Notes: generated by a model not told the origin, from the sequence alone. A DNA stretch of 64,000 nt from Microcella alkalica (GCF_014137945.1 NZ_JACGWX010000001.1:372001-436000), one strand, 5' to 3'. Positions 9,968 through 19,913 are shown, counted from the first letter of the stretch. Translations and numbers: made by a program.

Positions 9968-12324
9968 ACGCGGCTCCCGGCGGCCGCGTCAACCCTGGGC
10001 GACCGTCGGCCCGGCGATCGGCGCGGCGCCCTGCCGCGCTCGCGGCCCCGCCGCGGCCGGCGGTCCTCGCATCATCGCTCGCATTCACCCTCCTGTCGTG
10101 GGCGTTCGTCTCTGCGGCGCTCTGGCCCGTCTACCGCGCGGTTCCCTTCGTGGTGCTCGCCGTCGTGGCCATCGCCGCAGGCACGGCGATCGCGGCTGCC
10201 GGGGCCCTGCTGCGTTGGCCGGCATGGGGCGGGATCCTCGCATCGGTCGCCGTCCTGACAATCATCGGCGTGCCCCTCGCCGTGCCTGAGCGGACGGTCT
10301 ACGGCATCCTCCCCGAGCCGGCCGGTCTGCTCGAGCTCACCTCCGGCATCGTCCTCGGGTGGCGGCAGTTGCTCACGATCGACCTCCCGGTTGGGTCCTA
10401 TCAGGCCCTGCTCGTCCCGGCGCTCGTCCTGCTGTACGTCGGATCTCTTCTGACGGCCTCGATCGCTCTGCGTACCAGAAGGCCCGCCCTCGCCGGCGCG
10501 GTTCCCGGGCTCGGATTCCTGCTGGCGGTCGCCCTCGGTCGCGACGATCGTGCGGTCCCCCTCGTCACGGCCGTCGCGCTCGTCGTCGTCCTCATGCTGT
10601 GGGTCGCCGTGCTTCGACGTCACCGCCGGACCGACTCTCTCCGCGCGGGCGGCGCCGACAACCCGCTGGATGCGCGTGGCGCCGTCGTACGCTCATTCGC
10701 CTCGGCGACGGCACTCCTCCTCGTCGCGGGCGGGGCGGGTGTCGCCGCAGGGGTCACCGCGTCACCCTCGACGGACCGCGTGGTGTTGCGCTCGATCGTC
10801 GAGAGGCCATTCGACCCGCGCGAGCTGCCGAGCCCGCTGGCCGCGTTCCGTGCCGCGTTCGACCCCCCTCGGGCATCCGAGATCGCCCTGCGGGTCTCCG
10901 GCGCTCCCGAGGGTTCGCGCGTGCGCATCGCGACCCTCGACAGCTATGACGGCGTGGTTTTCGCCGTCGGCAGCGCCGAGGTCTCCGCCGCGTCGGGGAG
11001 CTTCGTGCGGATCGCCACCGAGCGGGAGGTTGAGTCTCCCGGTGAGCGCGCCGCGATCGAGATCGAGGTGGTCGAGGGCACAGGCAGCTGGCTGCCGACC
11101 GTCGGCGAGTTCCGCGGAGTGCGCTTCGCGGGCGACGACGCCGCTGATCTGCGAGATCGGGTGAGGCTCAACGCCACGACGGGGACGGCGGCTCTCATCG
11201 GTGGAACGGAGGCAGGAACCACCTACGTCCTCGACGCCGTCGTCCCGGAGGAGCCTGGCGTCCGGCTCGCAGAGAGCTCGCCTGGCGCCACCGCCGTCCC
11301 GGGGATCGCTGCGGCCTCCGACGAGCTGCGCGCCTGGCTCGACGGGGTCACGGCCGGCGTCGACGGCGCAGGACCAGGTCTGGCCGCTGCTCTCGAGGCC
11401 ATCAGGGAGCAGGGGTACGTCTCCCACGGGGTCGACCCGGCGCAGCCGGCGAGCCGGTCCGGCCACTCGCTCGACAGGATCGGGGAGCTGCTCACGCGCC
11501 GCCCGATGGTCGGCGACGCCGAGCAGTACTCGGTGCTCGCCGCTCTCATCGCGCGCGAGCTCGGGTTCCCCTCCCGCATCGTCCTCGGGTACGGCCCGAT
11601 CGCCGGCGCGCAGGAGTCGCTGCGATCGGACGACCTGACAGCCTGGATCGAGGTCGATGTGGCGGGGGAGGGCTGGGTGCCCGTCGATGTCATGCCGCCG
11701 GAGCGGGAGATCCCTCCGGCCGAGCCCCAGGAGCCGGTCCCGGTGTCGCGGCCGCAGAACGCGGTTCAGCCACCGGCGGAGGTTCCGCCCGTCGCCGACG
11801 AGCAGTCCCCGCCCGAGATCGAGCCGGGCGAGCGTCCCGAGCAGGACGACCTGCTCACCCTCCTGCTCACGATCGCGAGGTTCGTCGGCATCGTCCTCGC
11901 CGTCGCTGCACTCATCGCCGCGCCGTTCGTCGGCGTGGTGGCGGCGAAGGCGCGGCGTCGTCGGCGGCGTCGTCGCGCCGCCGACCCGACCACGCGCATC
12001 CTCGGTGGGTGGCGCGAGGTCACCGACGCGGCCGCCGATCACGGGCTCGAGATCCCGGTGGGCGCGACTCGGCGCGAGGTGGCCAGGATCATCGGTCAAC
12101 CGCAGGCCGGCGTTCTCGCGCGCGTCGCGGACCGCGTCGACTACGCACCCGAGCCCCCGCAAGCCGGCGAGGCCGATCGCGTCTGGACGGCCGTCGACGC
12201 CGTGCGCGCAGCGCTCGTCGCCGGCAGGCGCCGGCGCGAGCGGTGGCGCGCCGCGCTCTCGGTGCGCTCCCTGCGCCGGTATCCTGGCCGCTCCAGGACC
12301 GAGCGGGGGAGGCGAGCACCGTGA
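9964..12324 (+). CDS. membrane transglutaminase-like protein with catalytic Cys and His missing
   Basis: 786 aa. The N-terminal third carries several membrane segments (about residues 35-260). An external transglutaminase-like domain follows, then a Pro/Glu-rich stretch, one more membrane segment (about 637-665) and a basic cytoplasmic tail. This is the TgpA/DUF3488 layout. In the core domain the usual G-x-C-E-x-Y is GDAEQYS, with A519 where the catalytic Cys should be. The usual HAW is TAW, with T559 replacing His. The Asp is kept (D575 in PVDV). The fold (GFPSRIVLGYGP, WIEVDVAGEGWVPVD) is intact, so it is probably a pseudoenzyme that binds rather than cross-links. The GTG start overlaps the DUF58 stop. 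Confidence 0.85.
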   Translation: MNAAPGGRVNPGRPSARRSARRPAALAAPPRPAVLASSLAFTLLSWAFVSAALWPVYRAVPFVVLAVVAIAAGTAIAAAGALLRWPAWGGILASVAVLTIIGVPLAVPERTVYGILPEPAGLLELTSGIVLGWRQLLTIDLPVGSYQALLVPALVLLYVGSLLTASIALRTRRPALAGAVPGLGFLLAVALGRDDRAVPLVTAVALVVVLMLWVAVLRRHRRTDSLRAGGADNPLDARGAVVRSFASATALLLVAGGAGVAAGVTASPSTDRVVLRSIVERPFDPRELPSPLAAFRAAFDPPRASEIALRVSGAPEGSRVRIATLDSYDGVVFAVGSAEVSAASGSFVRIATEREVESPGERAAIEIEVVEGTGSWLPTVGEFRGVRFAGDDAADLRDRVRLNATTGTAALIGGTEAGTTYVLDAVVPEEPGVRLAESSPGATAVPGIAAASDELRAWLDGVTAGVDGAGPGLAAALEAIREQGYVSHGVDPAQPASRSGHSLDRIGELLTRRPMVGDAEQYSVLAALIARELGFPSRIVLGYGPIAGAQESLRSDDLTAWIEVDVAGEGWVPVDVMPPEREIPPAEPQEPVPVSRPQNAVQPPAEVPPVADEQSPPEIEPGERPEQDDLLTLLLTIARFVGIVLAVAALIAAPFVGVVAAKARRRRRRRRAADPTTRILGGWREVTDAAADHGLEIPVGATRREVARIIGQPQAGVLARVADRVDYAPEPPQAGEADRVWTAVDAVRAALVAGRRRRERWRAALSVRSLRRYPGRSRTERGRRAP

Positions 12325-13205
12325 TCTGCCAGCACTGCGGTGCCACCCTGCCGCCCATCGCCATGTTCTGCGGCGAGTGCGGTCGATCGGTCGCAGCCCG
12401 CAGCCCGGTCGTCCCCCCTGTGCCCCTGACTTCGGCGGCGATGCCGTTCTCCGCCAGCGATCCGCTCTCCATCACGCCCGCGACTCCGCCGGAGCCCGAC
12501 GACCCGCCCCTGGCGCAGCCCGCCGCGCCGATCTCGCCGCCCGCGCCCGCCGCCGCACCGCGACCTGCGGAGCGAGGCTGCCCGCGCTGCGCGGCATCGC
12601 CCGAGCCCGAGGACGTCTACTGCGGGACGTGCGGGGAGCAACTCGATCGACCCGCCGTCGAGGAGACCGTCGCGAGCCCGGCGTCCTCCGTGTCCAGCCC
12701 GATCCCCGAGTCCGCCCCGGCTCCGACGGCGATCGTCGCGCCGAGGCCGGCGCTCGCTCCGGGATCGGTTCCCGCGGTCGCTCTCGCGCCGGCGCCGTCT
12801 GCGGTCGCCTCGACTCCGCCCGAGCCGACTCTCGAGCCGGACACCGAGAACACCCGGCTGGTCCCGCGCGGGTCACCGGGCGCGCGCTTCGTCCTGCAGT
12901 TCTCGACAGGCGAGAGCTACACCGTCCTCGGCTCCGGGATCATCGGCCGGAACCCCAGCCCCGAGCCGGGAGAGGCCGTCGACCACATCGTCACGATCGT
13001 GGATCCGGGCCGCTCCGTCTCGAAGTCGCACCTGGAGTTCGGGCAGGACAACGGCGTCTTCTGGGTCAGCGACCGACATTCCGGCAACGGCTCCGTCATC
13101 CGCGAGCCGGGCTCTGAGGCCCGCTACTGCGAGCCGGGTCGCCGCTACCGCGTCGTGCGAGGGACGCGCATCGACATCGGCGAGCAGTTCGTCGTCGTCA
13201 GCTAG
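12321..13205 (+). CDS. double zinc-ribbon and FHA domain protein
   Basis: 294 aa. The N-terminus is a zinc ribbon (C3, C6, C17, C20; MICQHCGATLPP...FCGECG). A Pro/Ala-rich linker and a second CxxC...CxxC ribbon (GCPRCA...YCGTCG) follow. After another Pro-rich linker comes a C-terminal FHA domain (about 190-290) with GRNP, the SVSKSHLEF phosphopeptide-binding loop and DRHSGNGS. FHA domains bind phosphothreonine, so this is the natural reader for the kinase encoded upstream. The start GTG overlaps the preceding stop (GTGA). Similar FHA proteins accompany type VII-like secretion ATPases, and an FtsK-type ATPase follows here. No membrane segment is seen, so it is probably cytoplasmic. Confidence 0.88.
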   Translation: MICQHCGATLPPIAMFCGECGRSVAARSPVVPPVPLTSAAMPFSASDPLSITPATPPEPDDPPLAQPAAPISPPAPAAAPRPAERGCPRCAASPEPEDVYCGTCGEQLDRPAVEETVASPASSVSSPIPESAPAPTAIVAPRPALAPGSVPAVALAPAPSAVASTPPEPTLEPDTENTRLVPRGSPGARFVLQFSTGESYTVLGSGIIGRNPSPEPGEAVDHIVTIVDPGRSVSKSHLEFGQDNGVFWVSDRHSGNGSVIREPGSEARYCEPGRRYRVVRGTRIDIGEQFVVVS

Positions 13206-13301
13206 GACGGCTTCTCCTCCTCAGGGTCGCTGGCAAGCTCGCGATCCACGAGCGAGCGGGCACGGCACCGGCCTGCGAGATCCGCGCGGTTGACTGCCCG
13301 C

Positions 13302-16049
13302 ATGACCGCGCTCGTCATGCCGCCTCTCCCGACTCCGCCCACGCCTCCTCCGCACACGCCGTTCCCCGTCATCGCCGTCATCGCCCCCGCGGTCGGCGCC
13401 GTCGTCATCCTCCTGATCACCGGCTCGGTGTTCGTGCTGGTCTTTGCCGCGCTCACGCCGCTCATCGCCATCGCGACGACTCTGGATGCGCGCCGCACCG
13501 CCCGCCGCCACGTGCGCGAGGAGGCGGCGCGCTTCGATCGCGACTGCGCCGCGTGGCTCGCCCGAGTGCCCGAGCTACACGCGCTCGAGCGCGCGCGAGC
13601 CGACGCGGCGCGACCGCCGCTGCACGAGCTGCTGCGCGCCGGTGACCCGCAGTGCCCTGCTGATGCACCCGTCCGCGTCGGCGTCGCGCCCGGTCCGAGC
13701 GCGATCGCCCCTGAGCGACCGGCGGTTCTGGACGACGGACCGGTCGCGCGACGTCTCGCCGAGCTCGTCTCCCGCGCGTCGCTGCACCCCGCGCTGCCCG
13801 TGGCCGTCCCCGCGGGCCCGATCCGGATCGTCGGGCGAGGGCGCGCCGCCGACTCGGTCGCCCGTCTGGTGGGCCTCCATCCCGCGTGCGTGGTCGATCG
13901 GGTGCGCACGGCGCGCGTCCCGCACGGAGATGCCGGTGCTGCGCTCGTTCCGGTCGAGCTCGTCGTGGAGTCGCCGACGCGCATGCGCGTGCGGCTGCCG
14001 GACGGCGTCGAGCACTTCGTGCAGCCGGAAGGGGCGACGCTGCGGGAGCAGGAGCTCGTACTGCGGCGTCGTTCGCCCGGCGTGGCAGCGCTTCCGCCGT
14101 CGGTCGCGTGGTCCACGATCCGAGCGGAAGCGATCGCGGGTTCCGTCGGAAGCGAAGCGGCTCCCGGCGTCATCGGCGTCGATGCGGCCGGTCCGGTCGG
14201 GATCGACCTCCTCGGCGACGCTCCGCACGCCCTCGTCGGCGGTACGACAGGAAGCGGCAAGAGCGAGTTCCTCCGGACGGTCGCCCTCGCGTGGGTCGAA
14301 GGAGCATCCCCCGCTGATCGATCGATCCTCCTCGTCGACTTCAAGGGCGGTTCGGCGTTCGCCGAGCTCGCGATCCTCCCGCACGTCGCCGGCCTCCTGA
14401 CGGATCTCGATGCGGTGGCCGCAGAACGCGCGCTGCGGAGCCTGCGTGCTGAGATTCGACGCCGCGAGCGCGTCCTCCTGACGAACGGCGCCAGGGAGAT
14501 CGGCGACATGCCATCAGGGGTTCTGGCACGGCTGCTGATCCTCGTCGACGAGTACGCCGTGCTCGTCGAGAGCTTCCCCGAGCTACAGCCGCTCATCGCC
14601 GACATCGCGGCGAGGGGGCGCTCGCTGGGCATGCACCTCGTGCTGTGCACGCAGAGACCCGCGGGGGTGGTGCGCGACGCGGTCGCCGCCAACTGCGGCA
14701 TCCGTGTCGCATTCCGGATGGCGAGCACCGCGGAGTCGAAGGGTTTCCTCCCCGGCCCGCCCCCGCCGGATGACTCACCGGCGGGGCGTGCCGCGCTCGC
14801 CGTCGCTGGCCGCTCGAGCAGCGTGCAGATCGCGACGATCGGGATGAGCGACATCCGCGCCGTCGCCGATCGGTGGAGGGCGGCGGAGCCTGCGCCGCGA
14901 CCATGGCTTCCGCCGCTACCCGACCACGTGAGGCGAGCGCACACTGCCGCGATGGAGGCCGAGCCCGAGAGCGAGAGCGAGACCGCGAGCGGCCCCGCGG
15001 ACGGTCTCCGCCTGACGATCGGCATCGTCGATGATCCAGATCGACAGCGTCGACTCCGCGGCGAGTGGTCGCCGCAGCGGGATGGCGCTCTGCTCATCGT
15101 CGGCGGCCGGGGGAGCGGAGCGGAGGACGCCCTCGCCGTGCTCGGCGAGAGCGCCGTCGCCGCGGGATGCGATGCGGTGGTGCTCCCGCGGCGGCCGGCG
15201 GACGCCGTCGGCGCGCTCCTGGAACTGCGCGAGGAGCTCGAGAGCGGTCCGCGCGCACCGGACGGTCCGCGCCGACTGCTCCTCCTGCTGATCCCGGAGA
15301 TCGATGTCCTCGTCGCAGAAGCCGGCGATCGGGCCATCGACGTGCTCGAGGCGCTCGACGCTGCTGACCGCCGGATCCGCCGCCGAGGCGGAGCCATCGC
15401 CGCGAGCTGCTCCTCGGTGCTCCGTGCCCGGGCGGGGGTCGTGGGCCGCTTCGACTCCGTGCTCCTGCTGCGCGCGGCGTCGCTCGATGATCATCGGGCC
15501 GCGGGCGGGTCACCGGCCGGTTTCGACCCGTCCGCCCCTCGCGGGCGCGGCCTATGGCGCGGCCGGGCGATCCAGGTGCTCGAGCGGGAGCAGGAGCCGA
15601 TCGCTGCGCGCATACCCGTCATCCCCGTCTGGAGCCCTCCCGCCGGGCTTCCCATCGCTGTCGTGTCGCCTCGACCCACGGTGACAGCGGACCGGCTGCG
15701 ACGCCGAGGCATCGAGGTCGGGAGCGACCCGATGGTGCTCGCCGGTGTCGGTGCGATCGTCGCGGACGGCTTGCGCGGCGGACCCGCGCACGGTGTCGTC
15801 GTCGCCGACGCCGAGACGTGGCAGGCGACGTGGTCCGCCCTCGCACTCGCCCGCCGCGAGGGAGTCGTGGTGCTCGTGGACGCGAGCGAGAGCGACGCGC
15901 GCGCGGTGCTCGGCGCGCGCGCGAGGATCCCTCTTCGCGACGACGACGCACCCGACGAGGTCATCGTCGTCGACTCGCGCGGGCCGTTCCGAGCCCGGTG
16001 GGCAGAGCTCGAACCCGACCTAGGCAGCGCCGCGGACCGCATCGGATGA
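13302..16049 (+). CDS. FtsK/SpoIIIE-type (EccC-like) membrane ATPase
   Basis: 915 aa from ATG 13302; an in-frame TTG at 13290 is possible, and neither has a strong ribosome-binding site. Two N-terminal membrane segments lie at about residues 21-62. The first ATPase domain is complete: Walker A GGTTGSGKSE with K320, LLVDFKGGSAF, Walker B LLILVDEYAVL and CTQRP. A second ATPase-like domain has GGRGSGAEDA at 601-610 with Ala instead of the Walker lysine. A third, more worn one follows, as in EccC proteins of type VII secretion. No WXG100 substrate or EccB/D/E partner is visible in the window, so the role in protein export is inferred. It could also be a DNA translocase, but the FHA/kinase context argues against that. 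Confidence 0.82.
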   Translation: MTALVMPPLPTPPTPPPHTPFPVIAVIAPAVGAVVILLITGSVFVLVFAALTPLIAIATTLDARRTARRHVREEAARFDRDCAAWLARVPELHALERARADAARPPLHELLRAGDPQCPADAPVRVGVAPGPSAIAPERPAVLDDGPVARRLAELVSRASLHPALPVAVPAGPIRIVGRGRAADSVARLVGLHPACVVDRVRTARVPHGDAGAALVPVELVVESPTRMRVRLPDGVEHFVQPEGATLREQELVLRRRSPGVAALPPSVAWSTIRAEAIAGSVGSEAAPGVIGVDAAGPVGIDLLGDAPHALVGGTTGSGKSEFLRTVALAWVEGASPADRSILLVDFKGGSAFAELAILPHVAGLLTDLDAVAAERALRSLRAEIRRRERVLLTNGAREIGDMPSGVLARLLILVDEYAVLVESFPELQPLIADIAARGRSLGMHLVLCTQRPAGVVRDAVAANCGIRVAFRMASTAESKGFLPGPPPPDDSPAGRAALAVAGRSSSVQIATIGMSDIRAVADRWRAAEPAPRPWLPPLPDHVRRAHTAAMEAEPESESETASGPADGLRLTIGIVDDPDRQRRLRGEWSPQRDGALLIVGGRGSGAEDALAVLGESAVAAGCDAVVLPRRPADAVGALLELREELESGPRAPDGPRRLLLLLIPEIDVLVAEAGDRAIDVLEALDAADRRIRRRGGAIAASCSSVLRARAGVVGRFDSVLLLRAASLDDHRAAGGSPAGFDPSAPRGRGLWRGRAIQVLEREQEPIAARIPVIPVWSPPAGLPIAVVSPRPTVTADRLRRRGIEVGSDPMVLAGVGAIVADGLRGGPAHGVVVADAETWQATWSALALARREGVVVLVDASESDARAVLGARARIPLRDDDAPDEVIVVDSRGPFRARWAELEPDLGSAADRIG

Positions 16050-16072
16050 TGAGGCCCGCGGCGATCGGGGGA

Positions 16073-17188
16073 TCAGCTGATCGCGCTCGCGAGATCGATC
16101 GAGCTCAGCCCGTGGGCCGCACCGACGGGCTCGTTGGTGACGTTCCCGTCGTGAGTGTTGAGTCCGAGCGCGAGAGCAGCGTCGGCCCGGAGCGCGTCGC
16201 GCCAGCCTCGGTTCGCGATCGCGCGAACGTAGGGCATCGTCGCGTTCGTGAGGGCGTGGGTCGAGGTCGACGGTACAGCGCCCGGCATGTTGGCGACGCA
16301 GTAGAAGATGCTGTCGTGCACCGAGAAGGTCGGCTCGGCGTGCGTGGTCGGCCGCGAATCGGCGAAGCACCCGCCCTGGTCGACCGCGATGTCCACGAGA
16401 ACGCTGCCCGGCTTCATGCGTGAGACGAGCTCGTTGCTCACGAGCTTGGGGGCTCTGGCGCCGGGGATCAGGACCGAGCCGATGAGCATGTCGGCTCGCA
16501 CGGCCGCCCGCTCGATCTCGTAGCCGTTCGACGCGATCGTCTGGACCCGCCCGGCGTACAGCGCGTCGAGTTCGCGCAGACGCTGGATGTTGGTGTCCAG
16601 AACGGTCACGCGGGCCCCGAGGCCCACGGCCATCGCGACCGCGTTCGTGCCGGCGACGCCGCCTCCGAGCACCACGACATCGGCCGGGTGCGTGCCGGGG
16701 ACGCCGGGGACGAGGAGTCCCGGACCGCCGTTGGGTCGCATCATCGCGTTGGCGCCGACGATCGGCGCGAGCCGCCCGGCCACCTCGCTCATGGGGGCGA
16801 GGAGGGGGAGAGCGCGGGAGGGGAGCTGCACCGTCTCGTAGGCGATCGCCGTCACGCGAGCGTCGAGGAGGGCCTGGGTAAGCTCCTTCTCGGCGGCGAG
16901 GTGCAGGTAGGTGAACATCACCATGCCTGGCCGGAAGTGGGCGTACTCAGAGGCGATCGGCTCCTTGACCTTGAGCAGGAGCTCTGCCTCGCCCCACACC
17001 TCTCCGGCATCGTCGACGATGCGCGCGCCCTGACCGGCGTACTCGTCGTCCGTGATCGACGAGCCGAGGCCTGCGCCCGCCTGCACGATGACCTCGTGCC
17101 CGTTGGCGACGAGATCGTGCACGCCGGCAGGCGTGATCGCCACCCGGTACTCGTTGTTCTTGACCTCCGCGGGGACCGCGATTCTCAT
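16073..17188 (-). CDS. ald: alanine dehydrogenase
   Basis: 371 aa, the normal length. It catalyses NAD-dependent reversible oxidative deamination of L-alanine to pyruvate and ammonia in the cytoplasm. The N-terminus [17 protein letters not shown] carries the substrate-binding arginine and lysine region. KVKEP and the Rossmann motif [11 protein letters not shown] are clear, and the tail with [18 protein letters not shown] is typical. The start at 17188 is preceded by AGGAGAG at a spacing of 5-6 nt; an upstream extension to 17410 is open but lacks homology. It is convergent with the FtsK-like gene (23-nt gap) and divergent from the polyamine transporter across 255 bp. Confidence 0.95.
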   Translation of the reverse strand: MRIAVPAEVKNNEYRVAITPAGVHDLVANGHEVIVQAGAGLGSSITDDEYAGQGARIVDDAGEVWGEAELLLKVKEPIASEYAHFRPGMVMFTYLHLAAEKELTQALLDARVTAIAYETVQLPSRALPLLAPMSEVAGRLAPIVGANAMMRPNGGPGLLVPGVPGTHPADVVVLGGGVAGTNAVAMAVGLGARVTVLDTNIQRLRELDALYAGRVQTIASNGYEIERAAVRADMLIGSVLIPGARAPKLVSNELVSRMKPGSVLVDIAVDQGGCFADSRPTTHAEPTFSVHDSIFYCVANMPGAVPSTSTHALTNATMPYVRAIANRGWRDALRADAALALGLNTHDGNVTNEPVGAAHGLSSIDLASAIS

Positions 17189-17443
17189 GTTGTCTCTCCT
17201 GTGTCGGCGCGCGTCAACCCGGGTGCCATCGCCACGGTGCGCTGCGGCATCAGCGTAGCGCTCCACAGCGATGGAATCCGCACCTTTTCTCGCCCGGATG
17301 TGCTGATTTCGTGAAGATTGTGTTTCAGAATGGACGAATCGGGCCGCACATGGTGCGATGCCTGGGGCGGTGTGCCAGTATCGAGCCACCGTCACAGCAC
17401 CCGCGTACACCGTCGTACCTGATTCGCGTTAGGAGCAGCGCCC
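17189..17443. promoter_or_regulatory. divergent control region between ald and potD
   Basis: This 255-bp spacer separates two diverging genes and must hold both promoters. A stretch at about 17285-17335 is clearly richer in A/T than its surroundings. A potD ribosome-binding site (AGGAG) lies at about 17430-17434, and an ald site lies just upstream of 17188. I could not define matching -35/-10 pairs or an operator with confidence. No small gene is apparent. Confidence 0.4.
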
Positions 17444-18649
17444 ATGCACCGTCCGCTTCCCGAAGACCCGATGATCCGCAGCCTGATCGCCCAGGCCAAG
17501 CGAGCCCAGATCAGCCGCCGTGCCATGCTCGCCGGAACCGGCGCCGGCGCTACGGCTCTCGCGCTCGCCGCGTGCTCCACCGGCTCCGAGGAGCTCTCGC
17601 CCGCTGAGGACCAGTCCGAGAGCGACAAGACGCTCAACTGGGCGAACTGGCCCTTGTACATCGACGAGGACGAAGAGGGCAACTACCCGACCCTGGAGCG
17701 CTTCCAGGAGGAGCTCGGCATCGAGGTCAACTACCTCATCGACGTTGACGACAACAACTCCTACTTCGCGAAGGTCCGCGACCAGCTCGCTCTCGGCCAG
17801 GACATCGGGGCCGACACCGTCTGCCTCACCGACTGGATGGTCAACCGCTGGATCCAGCTCGGGTACACGCAGGAGCTCAACAAGGACAACATCCCCAACG
17901 CGTCGAACCTCGTCGCAAGCCTCCAGGACCCGGCGTTCGACCCCGGTCGCGCGCACTCGCTGCCCTGGCAGGGCGGATTCGCCGGCATCGCCTACAACGT
18001 CGAGGAGACCGGCGAGGTGCGCTCCGTGAGCGACCTCTGGCGCTCCGACCTCTCCGGTCGCGTCGGAGTGCTCTCGGAGATGCGCGACACCATCGGCGTC
18101 ATCATGCTCGAGAACGGGGTCGACATCTCGGGCGACTTCAGCGCCGACGAGTTCAACGCCGCGCTCGACGTCTTCCGCGAGCAGGTCGAGTCCGGCCAGA
18201 TCCGCAACGTCCGCGGCAACGCGTACACCGAGGATCTCGTCAACGGCGACACGCTCGCCGCGATCTGCTGGTCGGGCGACATCACGCTGCTCAACTTCGA
18301 GGCCGGCTACGAGAAGTGGAAGTTCGTGCTCCCCGAGGGCGGCGCGACGCTCTGGAACGACAACTTCCTGATCCCGATCGGCTCGCCGCGCAAGACGAAC
18401 GCCGAGACGCTCATCAACTACTACTACGAGCCCGAGGTGGCTGCCGAGGTGGCCGCCTGGGTGAACTACATCACCCCCGTCGAGGGCGCCTACGAGGCCG
18501 CCATCGCGATCGACCCCGAGCTCGCCGAGAACCAGCTCATCTTCCCCAACGCCGACACCCTGGCCCAGGCGAAGATCTTCCGCGGGCTCACCGCCCAGGA
18601 GGAGAACGAGTTCCAGTCGGCGTTCCAGAGCATCCTGCTCGGCTCGTAG
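17444..18649 (+). CDS. potD: polyamine ABC transporter substrate-binding lipoprotein
   Basis: 401 aa. The N-terminus has a twin arginine (R25-R26 in SRRAML) before a hydrophobic run ending in the lipobox LAAC, with Cys at residue 44. The protein is probably Tat-exported and lipid-anchored outside the membrane. The mature part has the PotD/PotF fold signature TLNWANWPLYID, a DVCLTDWM-like segment (TVCLTDWMVNRW), and the C-terminal spermidine-binding-protein pattern. A GGAG site lies about 11 nt before the ATG. The ATPase gene begins 40 nt downstream, then two permeases, so this is the first gene of a complete importer. Putrescine or spermidine is the family substrate; specificity is inferred. 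Confidence 0.9.
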   Translation: MHRPLPEDPMIRSLIAQAKRAQISRRAMLAGTGAGATALALAACSTGSEELSPAEDQSESDKTLNWANWPLYIDEDEEGNYPTLERFQEELGIEVNYLIDVDDNNSYFAKVRDQLALGQDIGADTVCLTDWMVNRWIQLGYTQELNKDNIPNASNLVASLQDPAFDPGRAHSLPWQGGFAGIAYNVEETGEVRSVSDLWRSDLSGRVGVLSEMRDTIGVIMLENGVDISGDFSADEFNAALDVFREQVESGQIRNVRGNAYTEDLVNGDTLAAICWSGDITLLNFEAGYEKWKFVLPEGGATLWNDNFLIPIGSPRKTNAETLINYYYEPEVAAEVAAWVNYITPVEGAYEAAIAIDPELAENQLIFPNADTLAQAKIFRGLTAQEENEFQSAFQSILLGS

Positions 18650-18689
18650 TCCGATCTCCATCCCTCTCATCCGAAGGAGCGACACCGAG

Positions 18690-19910
18690 GTGTCCATGAG
18701 CGCTGTCCCGCACTCGGGCTTCGCCGAAGCGGGTGCCGACCTCGAACTGGTCGGCATCACGAAGCGGTTCCCCGGCTTCACCGCCATCGAGGATCTCGAC
18801 CTGCGGATCCCCGCAGGGTCGTTCTTCGCGCTGCTCGGCCCGTCCGGCTGCGGCAAGACGACGACCCTGCGGCTCATCGCAGGCCTCGAGGAGCCCACGG
18901 CGGGCCGCATCCTCATCGGCGGCAAGGACGTCACGGCGACCAAGGCCTTCCAGCGCCCCGTCAACACGGTGTTCCAGAGCTACGCGCTCTTCCCGCACAT
19001 GACGATCATCGAGAACGTCGCGTTCGGCCTGAAGAGACGCAAGATGGACAACGCGGATGCTCTGGCTCACGAGGCGCTGCGTCTCGTCGAGCTCGACCAC
19101 GTGTCGTCCCGAAAGCCCTCCCAGCTCTCCGGCGGGCAGCAGCAGCGCGTGGCGCTCGCGCGAGCGATCGTGAACCGACCGGCGCTCCTGCTGCTGGATG
19201 AGCCGCTCGGCGCGCTCGACCTCAAGCTGCGGCGGCAGATGCAGATCGAGCTCAAGGCCATCCAGGACACCGTCGGGCTGACGTTCCTCCACGTGACGCA
19301 CGACCAGGAGGAGGCCATGACCATGGCCGACACGGTCGCGGTCATGAACAAGGGCGTCATCGAGCAGATGGGTCCGCCGCAGGAGCTGTACGAGCTCCCG
19401 CACACCGCGTTCGTGGCGACCTTCCTCGGCCAGTCCAACCTGATGACCGGTCACGTCGTCAGCTCGAGCGGGAACTCGATGGTCGTCGACGTCGCGGGCA
19501 ACCGCGTCGAGGTCCCGCGAGAGCGGGCTCAGCGGCACGCCGGCGAGGTCGTGGTCGGCGTCCGACCCGAGAAGGTGACCCTGCACGGTAGCGATCCCGC
19601 ACGGCAGTCCGGGCGGAATCTCGTGGGCCCTGGTCGGATCACCGATGTCTCCTTCAGCGGCGTGAGCACGCAATACGAGGTGACCTCCCCTGACTTCGGA
19701 GTGTTCACCGTCTTCGCGCAGAACACGAGCATCTCTCGCATGCATCGCGACGGCGACGAGGTCTGGATGAGCTGGGACGTCGGGCACACCTTCGGCCTCG
19801 CCGACGAGCCCTCGATGGTTCCCGTCAACCGGTTCGACGAGGACACCGACACGAGCATGATCGCGACGCAGCGCCGCGAGCAGCTCGAGGCGGAGCTGGA
19901 GGGGGCCTGA
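18690..19910 (+). CDS. potA: polyamine ABC transporter ATP-binding protein
   Basis: 406 aa. Walker A is [10 protein letters not shown], the Q-loop is [12 protein letters not shown], the signature is [14 protein letters not shown], Walker B is [12 protein letters not shown] and the H-loop is [14 protein letters not shown] domain follows (about 275-360). This is the standard PotA/CysA-type importer ATPase that energises the PotBC pore. The GTG at 18690 follows GAAGGAG at a good distance; an ATG two codons later is equally possible. The next gene starts 3 nt after its stop. The short C-terminal tail beyond TOBE is slightly long for the family. Confidence 0.93.
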   Translation: MSMSAVPHSGFAEAGADLELVGITKRFPGFTAIEDLDLRIPAGSFFALLGPSGCGKTTTLRLIAGLEEPTAGRILIGGKDVTATKAFQRPVNTVFQSYALFPHMTIIENVAFGLKRRKMDNADALAHEALRLVELDHVSSRKPSQLSGGQQQRVALARAIVNRPALLLLDEPLGALDLKLRRQMQIELKAIQDTVGLTFLHVTHDQEEAMTMADTVAVMNKGVIEQMGPPQELYELPHTAFVATFLGQSNLMTGHVVSSSGNSMVVDVAGNRVEVPRERAQRHAGEVVVGVRPEKVTLHGSDPARQSGRNLVGPGRITDVSFSGVSTQYEVTSPDFGVFTVFAQNTSISRMHRDGDEVWMSWDVGHTFGLADEPSMVPVNRFDEDTDTSMIATQRREQLEAELEGA

Positions 19911-19913
19911 CCC

